Assembly (NCBI RefSeq): GCF_027943255.1
Contig: NC_072894.1
Coordinates: 134,531,601 to 134,595,600 of the forward strand
Reading direction: 5' to 3'
From: Anastrepha obliqua
Taxonomy: Eukaryota; Arthropoda; Insecta; Diptera; Tephritidae
DNA length: 64,000 nt
Within the stretch, counting starts at the first letter, position 1. Each line of letters begins with the position of its first letter. Position numbers and translations under genes: made by a program. Of this stretch, positions 1 through 9,804 are shown piece after piece. Below the pieces are notes generated by a model, which saw nothing but the letters and a program-made list of their open reading frames with translations, was not told the DNA's origin and did not search any database.

Positions 1-558
1 CAAGTCATTAATGGTATAAAATTAAATCTGATTTTACCTGTAAGTATATTTTTTTCTTAAGCCCTAACACTAATCCTAACCTAACTAATGATATTTTCTA
101 TATGTTAGTTCTCAAGTTCTAGTTAGTTGTCGAAGCGACTAACTCTGAGCAGGCAGGTTTATATTCGAAGCTAGCGTCATTATTCCCTTGAAAATTTTGT
201 TCTAATGCGGCACATTTAAATTATCTGCCCATTTGAAGCTTTTTATAGAGAACCTTTGGCAAGATTTTATTTTGTATCCACTAAAAATTTGGAAAGTCAT
301 CTGCATTTTTACGGTTTTCTTATTTTTTATTGTGGGTGGCTATAATTTTTTGTTTACAAATTTTGCTCCCTAGTGTAGTTATGGAATAACAAATAATATT
401 TTTTCTCTTCACACAAAAGTTTTATTAGAAAAACAGCTTAGCTTACTACGATTTCACTACATTTTGGCGTGTGCTGGGTGTTGATTACCTTATTTTGCAA
501 TCAATTCTCTTACATTTGAAACATATTTACATATCTACATACATATAAAGCTTTTTCT
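1..558. other. AT-rich spacer, no gene seen
   Basis: AT-rich sequence with homopolymer T and A runs and short CATA-type repeats. I see no open frame with coding character, no RNA gene and no recognisable transposon. It lies downstream (3') of the minus-strand genes. Confidence 0.5.
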
Positions 559-935
559 TTAAGTTCCGCAAACTCCTAAAATTAATATGCTATTGACAGT
601 TTCACAATTGACAGCTTGCGAATTTTGATATTTCCATCCGCTCAAATGAATTGTTGCTGCCTTTCTTCGTTGTTCGTCAAGTTGCTGTTTCATCTGCGTA
701 TGCCATTTGTAGCCATACTTGATTTATGAGAACGCGCAGTTGAAGGATTTGTCGCGCTCATGTCAATTTGAGCTGCCAATAATATTGATGAATATTTTTT
801 CCTATAATTAAGCGCTGCTCCATGAGGATGATCCGGGTTGGTTTCTAAATTTATGCCACTTTTTACTATAACCTTTTTTTGCTTGTTCGCAAACATTCTA
901 GTATTCGCACCCTGGGCGTTAAAATTCAGGCGACA
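559..935 (-). pseudogene. Possible broken coding exon, two abutting frames
   Basis: Read on the minus strand, one frame is open from about 935 down to 690 and ends at a TGA. It is rich in polar and basic residues and includes the segments SGINLETNPDHPHGAALNY and QIDMSATNPSTARSH. Just before it stops, a second frame opens (from about 730) and stays open to a TAA at 559. This second part starts YGYKWHTQMKQQLDEQRRKA and has mixed, protein-like composition. One inserted base near 730 would join the two frames, so this could be a single exon damaged by a 1-bp deletion or an assembly indel. A CAG at the upstream edge could be a splice acceptor. I do not recognise the protein and assign no function. 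It lies about 290 bp downstream of the DUF1091 gene on the same strand, but nothing shows that the two are connected. It could also be chance. Confidence 0.3.
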
Positions 936-1067
936 TGCGAGCTCATAAATATAAATATTTGTATCCCCACAACCAATTCCCGGAATAACAATTGAAAATT
1001 TATTTACAAACTAAATACAAAACAAAAAAAATTAAAATAATAAAAAACAAATTGTTTATGCGAAAAT

Positions 1068-1073
1068 TTTATT
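1068..1073 (-). promoter_or_regulatory. Poly(A) signal AATAAA for DUF1091 gene 1
   Basis: AATAAA on the minus strand, about 155 nt beyond the stop codon of the minus-strand DUF1091 gene. Position and orientation suit its 3' end, and it is the first canonical hexamer that I noticed there. Confidence 0.45.
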
Positions 1074-1226
1074 GCATTTCTATTTTTTAAGCTTTAATGC
1101 TAATAGCCAAATTACAATAGCCATTAAAAAAGTACGTCTTCTTTAGGAGTTTTCATGAAATTCCACTCCTTTATATGCAGGTTTGCGTCACACGTACTAA
1201 TCTTTCTGCTACTCGCATACTTGCGT

Positions 1227-4200
1227 TTAACCATTTTTCGGCAGCAGTGCCAAGAAGCCAGATTTCACGTTGTTCACATCTTTTACTACTCCTTCGCCCA
1301 CTATGTGATCGTTGATGATCAGTTCACGATTATTGCTTGCATCCAAATGGTAGGCAGAGAAATTTATTTCGTAATCAACCTCTGGCAGTGTGGCAGACGC
1401 GGGATCCTCGGCAATCCAGACTCTATGCATATAATATTTCCCCTGAAATGTATATGATATTTCAATGTTTTTATGTAGGGAGTGATGTAGCAAAAAGCAA
1501 AATAAAAAAATTAAAATAAAAAGCCAGTTCGCCTAAAGGGAAAAAGTGATCACTCACTGAACCCAGCGAAGAAATTATTTGATTATGAAATAAACGCTTA
1601 ATCAACCACTGAAATTAATTGGACTTTGAATTCTGTATGACCTGTAACCACTAAGTCCGTTTATATGTATATATATATATATACTAAATATATATATATT
1701 AACTATCTAGGAGTAATCTTGGATAACAAGCTGACTTGGGACACACGTTTCACTGAAGGTGAATCGCGCATTGAGGATTTTTCAGCAATGCCGTAGAGCC
1801 TTTGGTAAAAGCTGGGGTCTGAAACCTGCTGTGGTCCTATGGATATACACAGCTCTTATCAAACCAATCATCACTTCTGTGGTCTGGTGGCGACGGAGCA
1901 TAGTTAAGTCCACAATCCGGGAACTATACGGGCTGCAAAGAAGAGTATCTTTATGCATCACGGGTGCCATGAGTACAACCTCTGATGATGCCCTAAATGC
2001 TATGCTTGATTTGCTCCCCTTGGATCTTAAGATACAACAGGAAGAAATAAAAGAAAGGTGCAGACTCCATAAATATGGTTTCTGGCACGCAGACGGAACT
2101 TCGGGACACAGAGAAATCTTTAAGTTGCTATCTGAGCAGTATCCACTGTTTTTGGCACCTAAGACATCAGGCCCACAGTTTCATTTTGAAGGAAATGTGA
2201 TGTCAGATTTCCATTGCGTGAGGAGCAATCCAAAAAGCATGCAAAGGAGCAATCCAAAAAGCATGCAAGGAGGTTTGACGAATATTTTCTTTACCGATGG
2301 GTCCAAGAATGAAATAGGGTATGGAGCCGAATGGTACTTAAACGATAGTAATAAGTATCACTATGCTATAGGGAAAATGGCCATTGTTTTTCAAACAGAT
2401 GTTTTTGCCATCCTGAAAGTAGCCGAATGAATAATCGAGAGGAGATGGAGCGGGAAACAGATCGGAGTTTTCAGTGGAAGTCAGGCTGCACTGAAGGTCC
2501 CGTAGAACGCGAAGCAAACCTCAAAGATTGTTCAAGAATGTAAGAAGAGGCTTAACTCTGTCGCAAGACAAAACAGGCTTGTACTTATATGGATTCCGGG
2601 GCACTCCGGTGTTCAAGGAAACCAAATTGGCGACGAATTGGCCAACCGTAGATCAGCGGTGCCCCCACAAGGGCCAGAGCCAATAATCGGAATCAGTTCC
2701 ACAGGAATCACGAATTGGATCAGCGATTATGTAGGCAATCTACATAAAGAGCGATGGTCCGGTCTAGAACGCTGCAAAACTGCAAAGTGTTTTGTGACAA
2801 GTCCGAACAGAAAACTGTAAAACTTTCTATTAAAACTTAGAAGAAAAGAAGTTTGGTTGATGGTCGGTATGATTACAGGACACAACCCATGGGGTCAGCA
2901 TATGACCACCATTGGAATCATTGAGGACCCAGTGTGCCTGTCATGCTTGGAGGAGACGGCTAGCACTAAGCACTTTCTCTGTGAGTGTCCTGCCTTTGCT
3001 AGAGCACGACTACGAGATTTGGGTTCCGATGTCGTGAGAATGAGTAATACCCCTACTAAGCAATATTTTATTCCTAGTGCATGAATGTGGTCTAAAAGAT
3101 CTGAACGATACATTATTGGAGGATATAAAAATAAGTGGGAAGATTAAGTACAAAAATGGACCGACACATTTGCCTTCATAATCATGAAATTTCGGAATGG
3201 AATTTAATTAGGCTATTTGTACTCATTTGTCTATACGAACAAGCATAGCTTTCGAATCCCAGTGCATTATTCCAATACTGGCAAAGTGAGGAGAGATAGC
3301 TTATATAGAAATGTATTTGTCTTTCCGTGCATTTTTGAGACTAGAAACTGAGGAAGTAACCAACTGATTGAGTTCAAACTCACAAGATATGTTTGTCTAC
3401 GAACAAAATGTCTCAAAAAATCGTATTTATAGTCCGACTTGGCTGAAGTTCAAAACATACATATGTAGCTATCCGAAGAAAAATACGAGTATTTTACTCA
3501 AATATTGACTGATGAGCCGCAGCGAAGCGTGACCGGGTTTGCCAGTAGATAATAAATGTATGGCTTAGAAGCCACAAAAATTACGAAATACCATCGGTTA
3601 TCCTTGGCTGTTCTATTTGTTTAATCGCAGTGGTGAATACACAAGAGGAATGACACGTATTTATATTCAACAAAGGACTGTTCAACGACCGCTGTAGCCG
3701 AACGGGCTGGTGCGTGACTTCGAAATGATAGCAATTTGGTTTTTTTTTTTTTTTCAAATAGTGCTCGCTCGGTAGGCAGTGGTGATCCCCCGAGTGTATT
3801 TCTGCCGTGAAAAAGCTTTTCATAAAAAACTATTTGGACCTTGGACCATTACCACCTTGGATGTTGTTGCTGCTAGGGGCATTGATACCAAAGACGCAAG
3901 TTCCTTCGGCACTCCTTGCCAACGAAGTAATGGGTTTTCCAATGACAGGTGTTATTTTGAATAGCTCGCTATTTCGGTGGATGTCACTTTTGAAGCTGTC
4001 ATTTTTTGATATTTGACAAGTAGAAACAAGGCCATTAATAAAAATTAAATGATGCACGCTTAAACAACGCATTCGAATTATTAAAATTCACTATAAAAAT
4101 GGTGAAAATTTGACAGAGACGGTTCGTAATACTCGAACATTTTTGGGTCATCGTGAAGCACCTGGTCGGACCGCAATACAGAAATTGGTGCACAAATTCG

Positions 4201-5503
4201 AGCTATTGGGACAAGTTAATGATGTGAAGAATAAAACCCGGGCACGTCGCTCAAGAACAGCTGAAAATATTGCTGTTGTAGCCGAAATTGTTGAAGAAAA
4301 CCCAGGTTTGTCCATTCCTCGTCGTTCTTTGGAATAAGGCATTCCACAAACGTCATTACACCGTATTTTGCATAAAGATTTTGGGTCAAGCCGGCCGCTC
4401 ATCAACAACGTCGTGTCTTTGCTGATTGGGTCGTTGAAATGCATGAAAATGATCCGGAATTTACCTCGGTGGCTTCGTGAACAAGCAAATTTGTCGGATA
4501 TGGGGCTTAGAAAAGCCAAGAGTTATTGTTGAAAAGCCTCTCTATCCTCAACGTGTGACTGTTTGGTGCGGTTTATGGTCCGGCGGTCATTAGACCTTAC
4601 TTTGAAAATGAAGCTGGAGCAACAGTTACGCTGAATGGATTGCGCTATCGAGTTTTTTTATACCGGACTTGGATGGTATTGATCGGGACAACGTTTATTT
4701 TCAACAAGACGGCGACGGCGCTACGAGCCACACAAGCAAAATATCACCTCTTATTGGAAAAAGGCAATTTGTTTCTGTCGATGCTATGAAAAGCCTTTTC
4801 TAATTCTATATAGAAAACTGAAAACCTAAAAATTTTTAAAAATATGTACAAACTCTCACCTTCACTATCGGACATTTCTCAACCAAATGTCCATACTCTT
4901 TCAAGTAGGCGTGAATCAATGAACCAATTGCTGACAACTCACGCCAACCTATAATGCGGCAAAAATTCAAGGTGGTATTTGCCGTAAAAAAATACGTTGG
5001 ATCTTTCTTCTGTGTAATGCGAATTTCAGCATGGATGTCGACATCATTTAGGTCCTATAAAATAGTATTAAAAAATGTATAGAATACTAAGAAAAAAACT
5101 ATACAATTTAGCTCAATTCTATTTTATATAATTTTTTTTACTTTTTAGAATTTTCATTAAAAATGAGCAAAGTTAAATTGTTTAAAATTATATTATAGAT
5201 TTGTTAGTTATGTAAATTTTTATACCTTCAGCACACTAAGCGTAAGATTCACATGTGGGTCCTTGGGGTCATAGGCGATGTTATGCGAAACATGTTTTTC
5301 ATCACTCCAAAGTTTGATATCTTTCAAATTAGGCCGCATGACTTTCTGCAAATAACGGAGCCATCAGCACATACATACATACATGCATATTTAATATGTT
5401 TGAGCTTTCATTTGAACAATCTCAGGCTTACCTCTGCTGCTGCCAAACCAGAAAACACTACCACAACCAAATTCAGCAAAGCAACTTTGACAGTAGGCGC
5501 CAT
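1227..5503 (-). CDS. Secreted DUF1091 family protein, gene 1 (four exons)
   Basis: I assembled this minus-strand gene from four exons: 5503-5432, 5345-5226, 5054-4860 and 1442-1227. All junctions are GT-AG and phase 0, giving 24+40+65+71 = 200 aa and a stop at 1227. The ATG opens a hydrophobic leader ([19 protein letters not shown]) typical of a signal peptide. The remainder has the DUF1091 layout: an early beta-rich part ([17 protein letters not shown]), Cys96 in NFCRIIGW, Cys125 in EKCPIVKG followed by YY, then the LP-x-V-x-Y-E segment and a short C-terminus. NLT at 57 and NTT at 90 are potential N-glycosylation sites. Introns are 86, 171 and 3417 bp; the last one splits the CPIVK/GKYY motif and is full of transposon debris. 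In Drosophila this family is large, secreted and mostly uncharacterised; some CheA/CheB chemosensory proteins are described as related, and a lipid-binding GM2-activator-like fold has been proposed. The actual role is unknown. It lies head-to-head with paralogue gene 2. Confidence 0.85.
1662..1700. repeat. (TA)n microsatellite
   Basis: Near-pure TA dinucleotide tract with two interruptions, directly abutting the 5' edge of a truncated LINE fragment. Confidence 0.8.
1701..3148 (+). mobile_element. 5'-truncated non-LTR retrotransposon (RT end, RNase H, C-terminal Cys/His)
   Basis: The plus-strand frames match the distal half of a LINE ORF2. [13 protein letters not shown] near 1701 is the typical end of the reverse transcriptase. 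It is followed by thumb-like sequence ([25 protein letters not shown]). An RNase H domain follows: [13 protein letters not shown] near 2290 and [18 protein letters not shown] near 2590-2640. The C-terminus has a C-x2-C-x12-H-x4-C-E-C-P pattern near 2937-2995. Frames shift near 1760, 2430 and 2820, so the copy is dead. It lies antisense inside the last intron of DUF1091 gene 1. The RNase H domain suggests an I, R1 or LOA-type clade; I cannot decide which. A further piece of the same family lies at about 6.8 kb. Confidence 0.88.
2221..2268 (+). repeat. Perfect 24-bp tandem duplication inside the LINE
   Basis: Two identical 24-bp units, 2221-2244 and 2245-2268, beginning aggagcaatcc. The duplication keeps the reading frame (SNPKSMQR appears twice) and lies between the RT thumb region and RNase H. 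Confidence 0.95.
3688..3840 (+). mobile_element. Partial SINE copy (tRNA-derived family)
   Basis: It starts with a tRNA-like head (gctgtagccgaacggg, then gtgcgtgac), has a poly(T) interruption at 3739-3754, then the body sequence cccgagtgtatttctgcc and aaaaagcttttcataaaaaa. The same blocks occur in the same order in the fuller copy at 20735. The 3' tail is absent. It is antisense in the gene 1 intron. Confidence 0.65.
3930..4766 (+). mobile_element. Deleted mariner-like element, family A (copy 1)
   Basis: It starts with the family A terminal sequence (gggttttccaatgacaggtg) preceded by TA, and ends with a matching but eroded inverted terminus (atatcacctcttattggaaa). Between them is transposase sequence of the Tc1/mariner class: N-terminal helix-turn-helix region ([17 protein letters not shown]), then [15 protein letters not shown], then the catalytic core. 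Compared with copy 2 at 32.9 kb, the start codon is ATT, a stop replaces Leu near 4336, and deletions near 4390 and 4460 remove the first catalytic Asp motif (SDEAYF). The sequence jumps to the 3' terminus soon after the second Asp region. It is non-coding and lies antisense in the intron of DUF1091 gene 1. Confidence 0.88.
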
Positions 5504-5616
5504 TTTGTCAAACTTTGACGTTTATGGAAGATAAAAAAATGCGCACTTCCTATATGAAAAAAGGCTTTCTGGCTCGAAAAACCCAGTCTTTTGGTTTTAA
5601 AATGCACGTCTATTGC

Positions 5617-5624
5617 TTTTTATA
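5617..5624 (-). promoter_or_regulatory. Candidate TATA box for DUF1091 gene 1
   Basis: CTATAAAAAGC on the minus strand, about 115 bp upstream of the ATG at 5503. A start site about 30 bp further down would leave an 85-nt leader. Position and sequence are reasonable, but there is no transcript evidence. Confidence 0.35.
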
Positions 5625-6201
5625 GCTTCTCTTCGAAATTTACGAAAATTAAAATTTCATTTAAAATTGACAAAAAAATGTAAAATGGCAAACACCGACG
5701 TTATCGCTAAACTACCATCGCTACCATTGAGGCGTAACGCCCAAATGAAAGCAATTTTCAAAAAATAAAAATTTTCCATTTTTATACTTCTGCATGTGCG
5801 TATGTGTGTGTATGTACACCTGTGTATTCATGCGATTATTTAACAAACAAATGTCATTTTGAATGATTTTCGATTGTTCTTTTTTTGTTTTGGATTTGCT
5901 GCTTCAGTGAAGCTTGAAAATTGCTATGATAAACAATTTTTTTCACAATGTTTAAAAGCCCCATTGTTATTTGAAATTATTGCGTTTAAAAATAAAACCA
6001 AAAATTTATAAACAATTAAAAAAGCGAGACAAAATGTTAATTTAAAACAAATTATAATCGAATCTTTGGCGATAATTCTTTTATATGCGCTTTTATTTAT
6101 TGTTTTTTTTTTTTAAATACACAAATTTAAACACGCGCTTCAAACTTTGCGTTTATCTAAATTTTCCCGTTTTGTGTGCTTGTTTATTTTTTGGCCGCCA
6201 G

Positions 6202-6236
6202 TAAAATTATAGTTTTTCGACAAATTTGATTCAGTT
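6202..6236 (+). promoter_or_regulatory. Candidate core promoter (TATA-like plus Inr) for DUF1091 gene 2
   Basis: A TAAAATTAT element at 6202-6210 lies about 30 bp upstream of TCAGTT at 6231-6236, which matches the arthropod initiator consensus. Transcription from the A at 6233 would give a 19-nt leader before the ATG at 6252. The 748-bp interval between the two start codons must also hold the promoter of the divergent partner. Confidence 0.4.
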
Positions 6237-6251
6237 AAATTTTGTGTAACT

Positions 6252-8809
6252 ATGAAGTTGCAAGCTAACTGGGCGCCTCATTCACCCACCTCGGTACTTG
6301 TTGTAGTTATTGGTATTTTAGTTCTCTGCGCACCAATCGCCTGCGGATGGGTAAGTTTTGGAACATTTTTAGTGCAAATATCTCAGTGCATATTTTCTGT
6401 TGTTGTTTTTATTAATTTGCTCGTTTTGTGAATTAAATGATTGTAAAATGTTTTAATTGTCATAAAGTTTGTAATTAATTGGGTTTAGAGCAAATTGATA
6501 AAATGAAATAATGAAATAGGAAATGAGCGCTCGTTTTTGTAAAGTTTTACTCATTAAAATGAAAATGAAGGAAAAGCGAGGGAAGAGAGTGAGAATAATC
6601 TTGATGGCAGATTTTCGATGATGAACGAAATGCGCTATAAATAAATATTAATAAACTGCTGCTTCAGCCGAATGAGTGAAATGGGTGACTACCATACGGT
6701 AGTGCATGGGTTCGAAGCAACGGGCATGAAATACAAAAAGGTTCCGCTACGCCAGGTAATGGCAAACCGCCTAGTGCTATCCTACTCCTGTAAGCAAGGC
6801 AGGCAAATCGGATCCTCAATGTTTCCAATGGTCGTCATATGCTGACCCCATGGGTTGTTTTATGTAATAATACCGACCATCAACCCGATGTAAGGCGTCA
6901 GCGAATGTTTCAAATCTTGTGCGGAAATATTTAAAAAGACCAAAGAACTAAATGGGAAGACTTTGTAGCCTCCTGCGACTTATGTCTGTTTCGAAGATTA
7001 AAATTACCCTTATAGGAAACAAAAACACAAAAAAGGGCACAAAAAACAAAAAAGCACCTTTAATAGTAAGCAGGTGGTTCAAAGTGCACTCCCTAGTTAA
7101 ATGTGAGTAACTGCGAAGGTTGCCATCAGTCCGGTGACACAGAATAGCTCCATCATAGATATACAGGGTTTGATTGAAAAGTAATGAGCCTTATTTTTTT
7201 AAGCAGTTTTATTAAACCTTTTGGCTTATACAACTAATATTCTTCAAAATAGGACCCTTAAGCGTCAATACACCGCTGGTAGCGGTCCTTCCACTGCAGG
7301 AAACATTTTTTAAACTCATCCGCCGGAATCGCGTTCAATTCGGCTGTCACAGTTTTTTGGATCGCCTTGATGGAGTCAAAACGCCTCCCCTTCAGCTTTC
7401 TTTTCAGGCGCGGGAACAAGAAGAAGTCTGGAGGGGACAGGTCTGGGCTGTAGGGAGGGCCAATGCAGAGGTGCAGAGGAAGGTGGTGCGTGCCGACGCA
7501 TTGTCGTGATGAAGGGTCCAATTGTTGACGGGCGACGCGGTTTTTCAGCCGAAAGAGCACTTCTTTGTAAAATGCCGCGTTTACAGTGAAACGGGTTCGT
7601 ATATTTTTGGGTAAACCCCCGTATTTATTTGTATTTAATTTACCTTAAAACTTAGTTCAGTTTATCGTACTTCGTTTTTTTTTTTGTGTTTTGTTTCGAC
7701 TCTAAAGTTGTTTGTCTCAAGTTTCGCAAATATTTTGTAGTAAAATAGTTTTGCAAAATTGCTAGAGGGTTCAAAACTAAAAATTTTAGTATAGAAGAGT
7801 TGTCATTTAGCATAAATTCTTCAACTAAATCTTTTTGGTTAACCTTTTTATTCCGAGCTCTTTTGGATAGTCCATAAAATCTTTAATTTTACGAAACGTC
7901 ATTTCCACCGACCCACAATTTTTGTAAAGGATTTTAGTTATTTTTATGCAGCGCGCGAACAAAATCTGTACGTTTTCTACTAACATCTGTTAAAGAAAGC
8001 GTCATCGTATTATCACAGCTGTCAAAATAAAAAGTTGTTTCAATGAAGAAACTCGAACTTGAAAGACAGCGTTGTTATTTTTAATTAAACTATGGTTTTA
8101 CAAAATATGTTTTTTATTTTAAAAAAATATTGGCAACTCTATTTATAATTTTTTCCTTAAACATTTGTTTGGCAACTCATTTCAAACTTAGTGGAATTCA
8201 GCTTCACAAGTATATAACTTTCACCTAACTTCCTCCCATCTGCTATTCATCTCACTCTACAAATAGGCTACTAATTTACTCTCTCCTCTTCCCTTTTAGC
8301 GTTCTTTTGAGGTCTTCTTCACCTCTTTTCCTTACCAATACAACTCTAAGCTAATAGACGTTAAGATGAATATTCACAACAACACTGCTGGTGACACATA
8401 CTTGGCCATAACGTTGCAAGTGCATGAAGATATCGATGGTATCAATCTTAAATACGCTACTTCTCTCGAATTGGATGAGGGCAACTTTACAACAATCGTC
8501 AATCGTTCAGTCAGCTTCTGCAAATTTCTCAAACAGCATTCAATCGAACCAGTATTGCGTGGCATTTACGAAGATATACTGAAACAGGGTGATTTCATCA
8601 AGCGTTGTCCCATTAAGAAAGGCGTCTACTCGGTGCATGAATACCGCATCGATGAGGAAGTTTTATCCAGTTATTTGCCCGAAGCAGGCTTCTCTGTATA
8701 CATCAAACTGACCAAGTTCAATCGGCAGCTCCTCTTCGATGGCACGCTGCATGGAAATATCGATAAGTCGAAGGGATTCAACAATTTGAAAATGTTCAGT
8801 TTAGGATGA
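6252..8809 (+). CDS. Secreted DUF1091 family protein, gene 2 (two exons)
   Basis: Exon 1 is 6252-6350 (33 aa) and exon 2 is 8300-8809 (169 aa plus TGA), with donor GTAAGT and acceptor TTTTAG, both phase 0; total 202 aa. Exon 1 encodes a signal peptide (TSVLVVVIGILVLCAPIACG). Exon 2 carries the family signature: an N-terminal beta-rich part (PYQYNSKLIDVKMNIH), Cys107 in VSFCKFLKQ, Cys136 in KRCPIKKGVYSV, then SSYLPEAGFSVYIKL. The 29-residue Cys-Cys spacing is the same as in gene 1, as is the intron position just after the signal peptide. The two internal introns of gene 1 have no counterpart here. NNT at 60 and NRS at 101 are potential glycosylation sites. The family is secreted and mostly uncharacterised; chemosensory or lipid-binding roles proposed for relatives cannot be concluded for this gene. 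The 1949-bp intron holds SINE, LINE and mariner fragments. A poly(A) signal follows at 8887. Confidence 0.88.
6660..6735 (+). mobile_element. SINE head fragment
   Basis: A tRNA-like stretch: box A-like cagccgaatgagtg, then gactaccat, then box B-like gggttcgaagc. The same order is seen at the 5' ends of the SINE copies at 20735 and 11415. The body is missing. It is in the intron of DUF1091 gene 2. Confidence 0.5.
6765..6900 (-). mobile_element. Short LINE fragment, same family as at 1.7-3.1 kb
   Basis: The reverse complement contains acccatggggtcagcatatg followed by a close match to gaccaccattggaatcattg. This is the block just upstream of the C-terminal Cys/His region in the LINE at 2885-2925. 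About 100 bp are preserved, in the intron of gene 2. Confidence 0.7.
7164..7575 (-). mobile_element. Mariner element, 3' end fragment
   Basis: The minus strand encodes the C-terminal third of a mariner transposase. PPYSPDLSPPDFFLFPRLKR carries the third catalytic Asp, and it is followed by KGRRFDSIKAI, then LQWKDRYQRCID and a stop. The terminal sequence cagggtttgattgaaaagta at 7164 is preceded by TA and looks like the intact 3' inverted repeat. The rest of the element and the other terminus are missing. It is antisense in the intron of DUF1091 gene 2. Confidence 0.88.
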
Positions 8810-8886
8810 TGGAACTCGGGGCAGATGACCGACAGCGTGTGAAGAAATCAAACACTTTAACAAGTACACAAATCATTTTTATAGCC

Positions 8887-8892
8887 AATAAA
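8887..8892 (+). promoter_or_regulatory. Poly(A) signal AATAAA for DUF1091 gene 2
   Basis: AATAAA lies 78 nt after the stop codon of gene 2, a usual spacing for a short insect 3' UTR. Confidence 0.65.
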
Positions 8893-8909
8893 ATTTCACT
8901 TGACTAGTT

Positions 8910-9804
8910 TTAGACACTCTAAATCTTAAAGTAATCGTATTTCCATAGTCTGATATTCCTTAGGAGTTAACAGCACAAATGCATTCGCTCCTGCGATAAT
9001 CTTGGTCACATTCATTTGCGTAGTCATTAAATGGTTGGCGGATCTCCGTAAGGTACATGCGAATTTATGTATGTACGGGGTAAGTCAATTCATCAAAGTG
9101 GGCTGCCTGACTGTCTACAATCGGGCGCTGATAGTTTTGGGTATTTCGCGGGTCGCGGTTAGACTGACTGCGACAGCCACAACGCCGCCTTTGCGCTTGT
9201 AAACGTCATTGCATCGCTCGCTTTAGTATGCAAAACTGCTGTCATTGTGCTGTGTTCGGCTGCTCTCTTCTGCCCTCTGCTGTGCTTCGTTGCGCGCTTG
9301 TCACGTGACGACATTGTTCATCTTCTGTGAAATTGTGTGCAATGCGTGCAATGGCGGTTTGATATGGCTTTCCGCGTTCCGCATTCATTTTACTATTTGC
9401 TTTTCTTAAAACTTTTTAAAATTCTTTGTTATAGCTGCGTTTTTTCTGGTTTTTTTTTTTTGCGGCATGTGGCATGCGGCAGTGGTGTCACGCTGTCTGC
9501 CATTTGCGATTAATTATGACAATTGTACATAGCTGATAATGACGATAGGAGTAAGGAACTTAATATATTTTAAAGATGATTCAACTAAGCCGATGGAAGA
9601 CTGGAATGCACTCACATTTGGCTCACAATTCAAAATGAAAAGACGTGCTGGATTCCTTAAACAAGTGGGTGTGTACGTGGGAGGAAATGTAGTGGGCTTT
9701 AACACAAATAAGAAGAGAAAGAGTTTAAGAGGCACAGGTGTGTTATATAATTTTAAATCACTATCTAGAAACTGCATTCCTCAATAATTTACTTTTACTT
9801 CAAA
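8910..9804. other. Spacer without a recognised gene
   Basis: Mixed-composition spacer. An 82-codon open frame at 9539-9787 has no recognisable domain and a similarly long antisense frame, so I do not call it a gene. The stretch between 9000 and 9350 is somewhat GC-richer than its surroundings. Confidence 0.45.

Noticed and set aside
6711..6735. Box B-like ggttcgaa sequence suggesting a tRNA gene
   Set aside because: No cloverleaf can be drawn and there is no aminoacyl stem. The sequence belongs to the SINE head. The similar stretch at 38835 was set aside for the same reason.
9539..9787. 82-codon plus-strand frame
   Set aside because: No recognisable domain, and the antisense strand is equally open. 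Likely chance.
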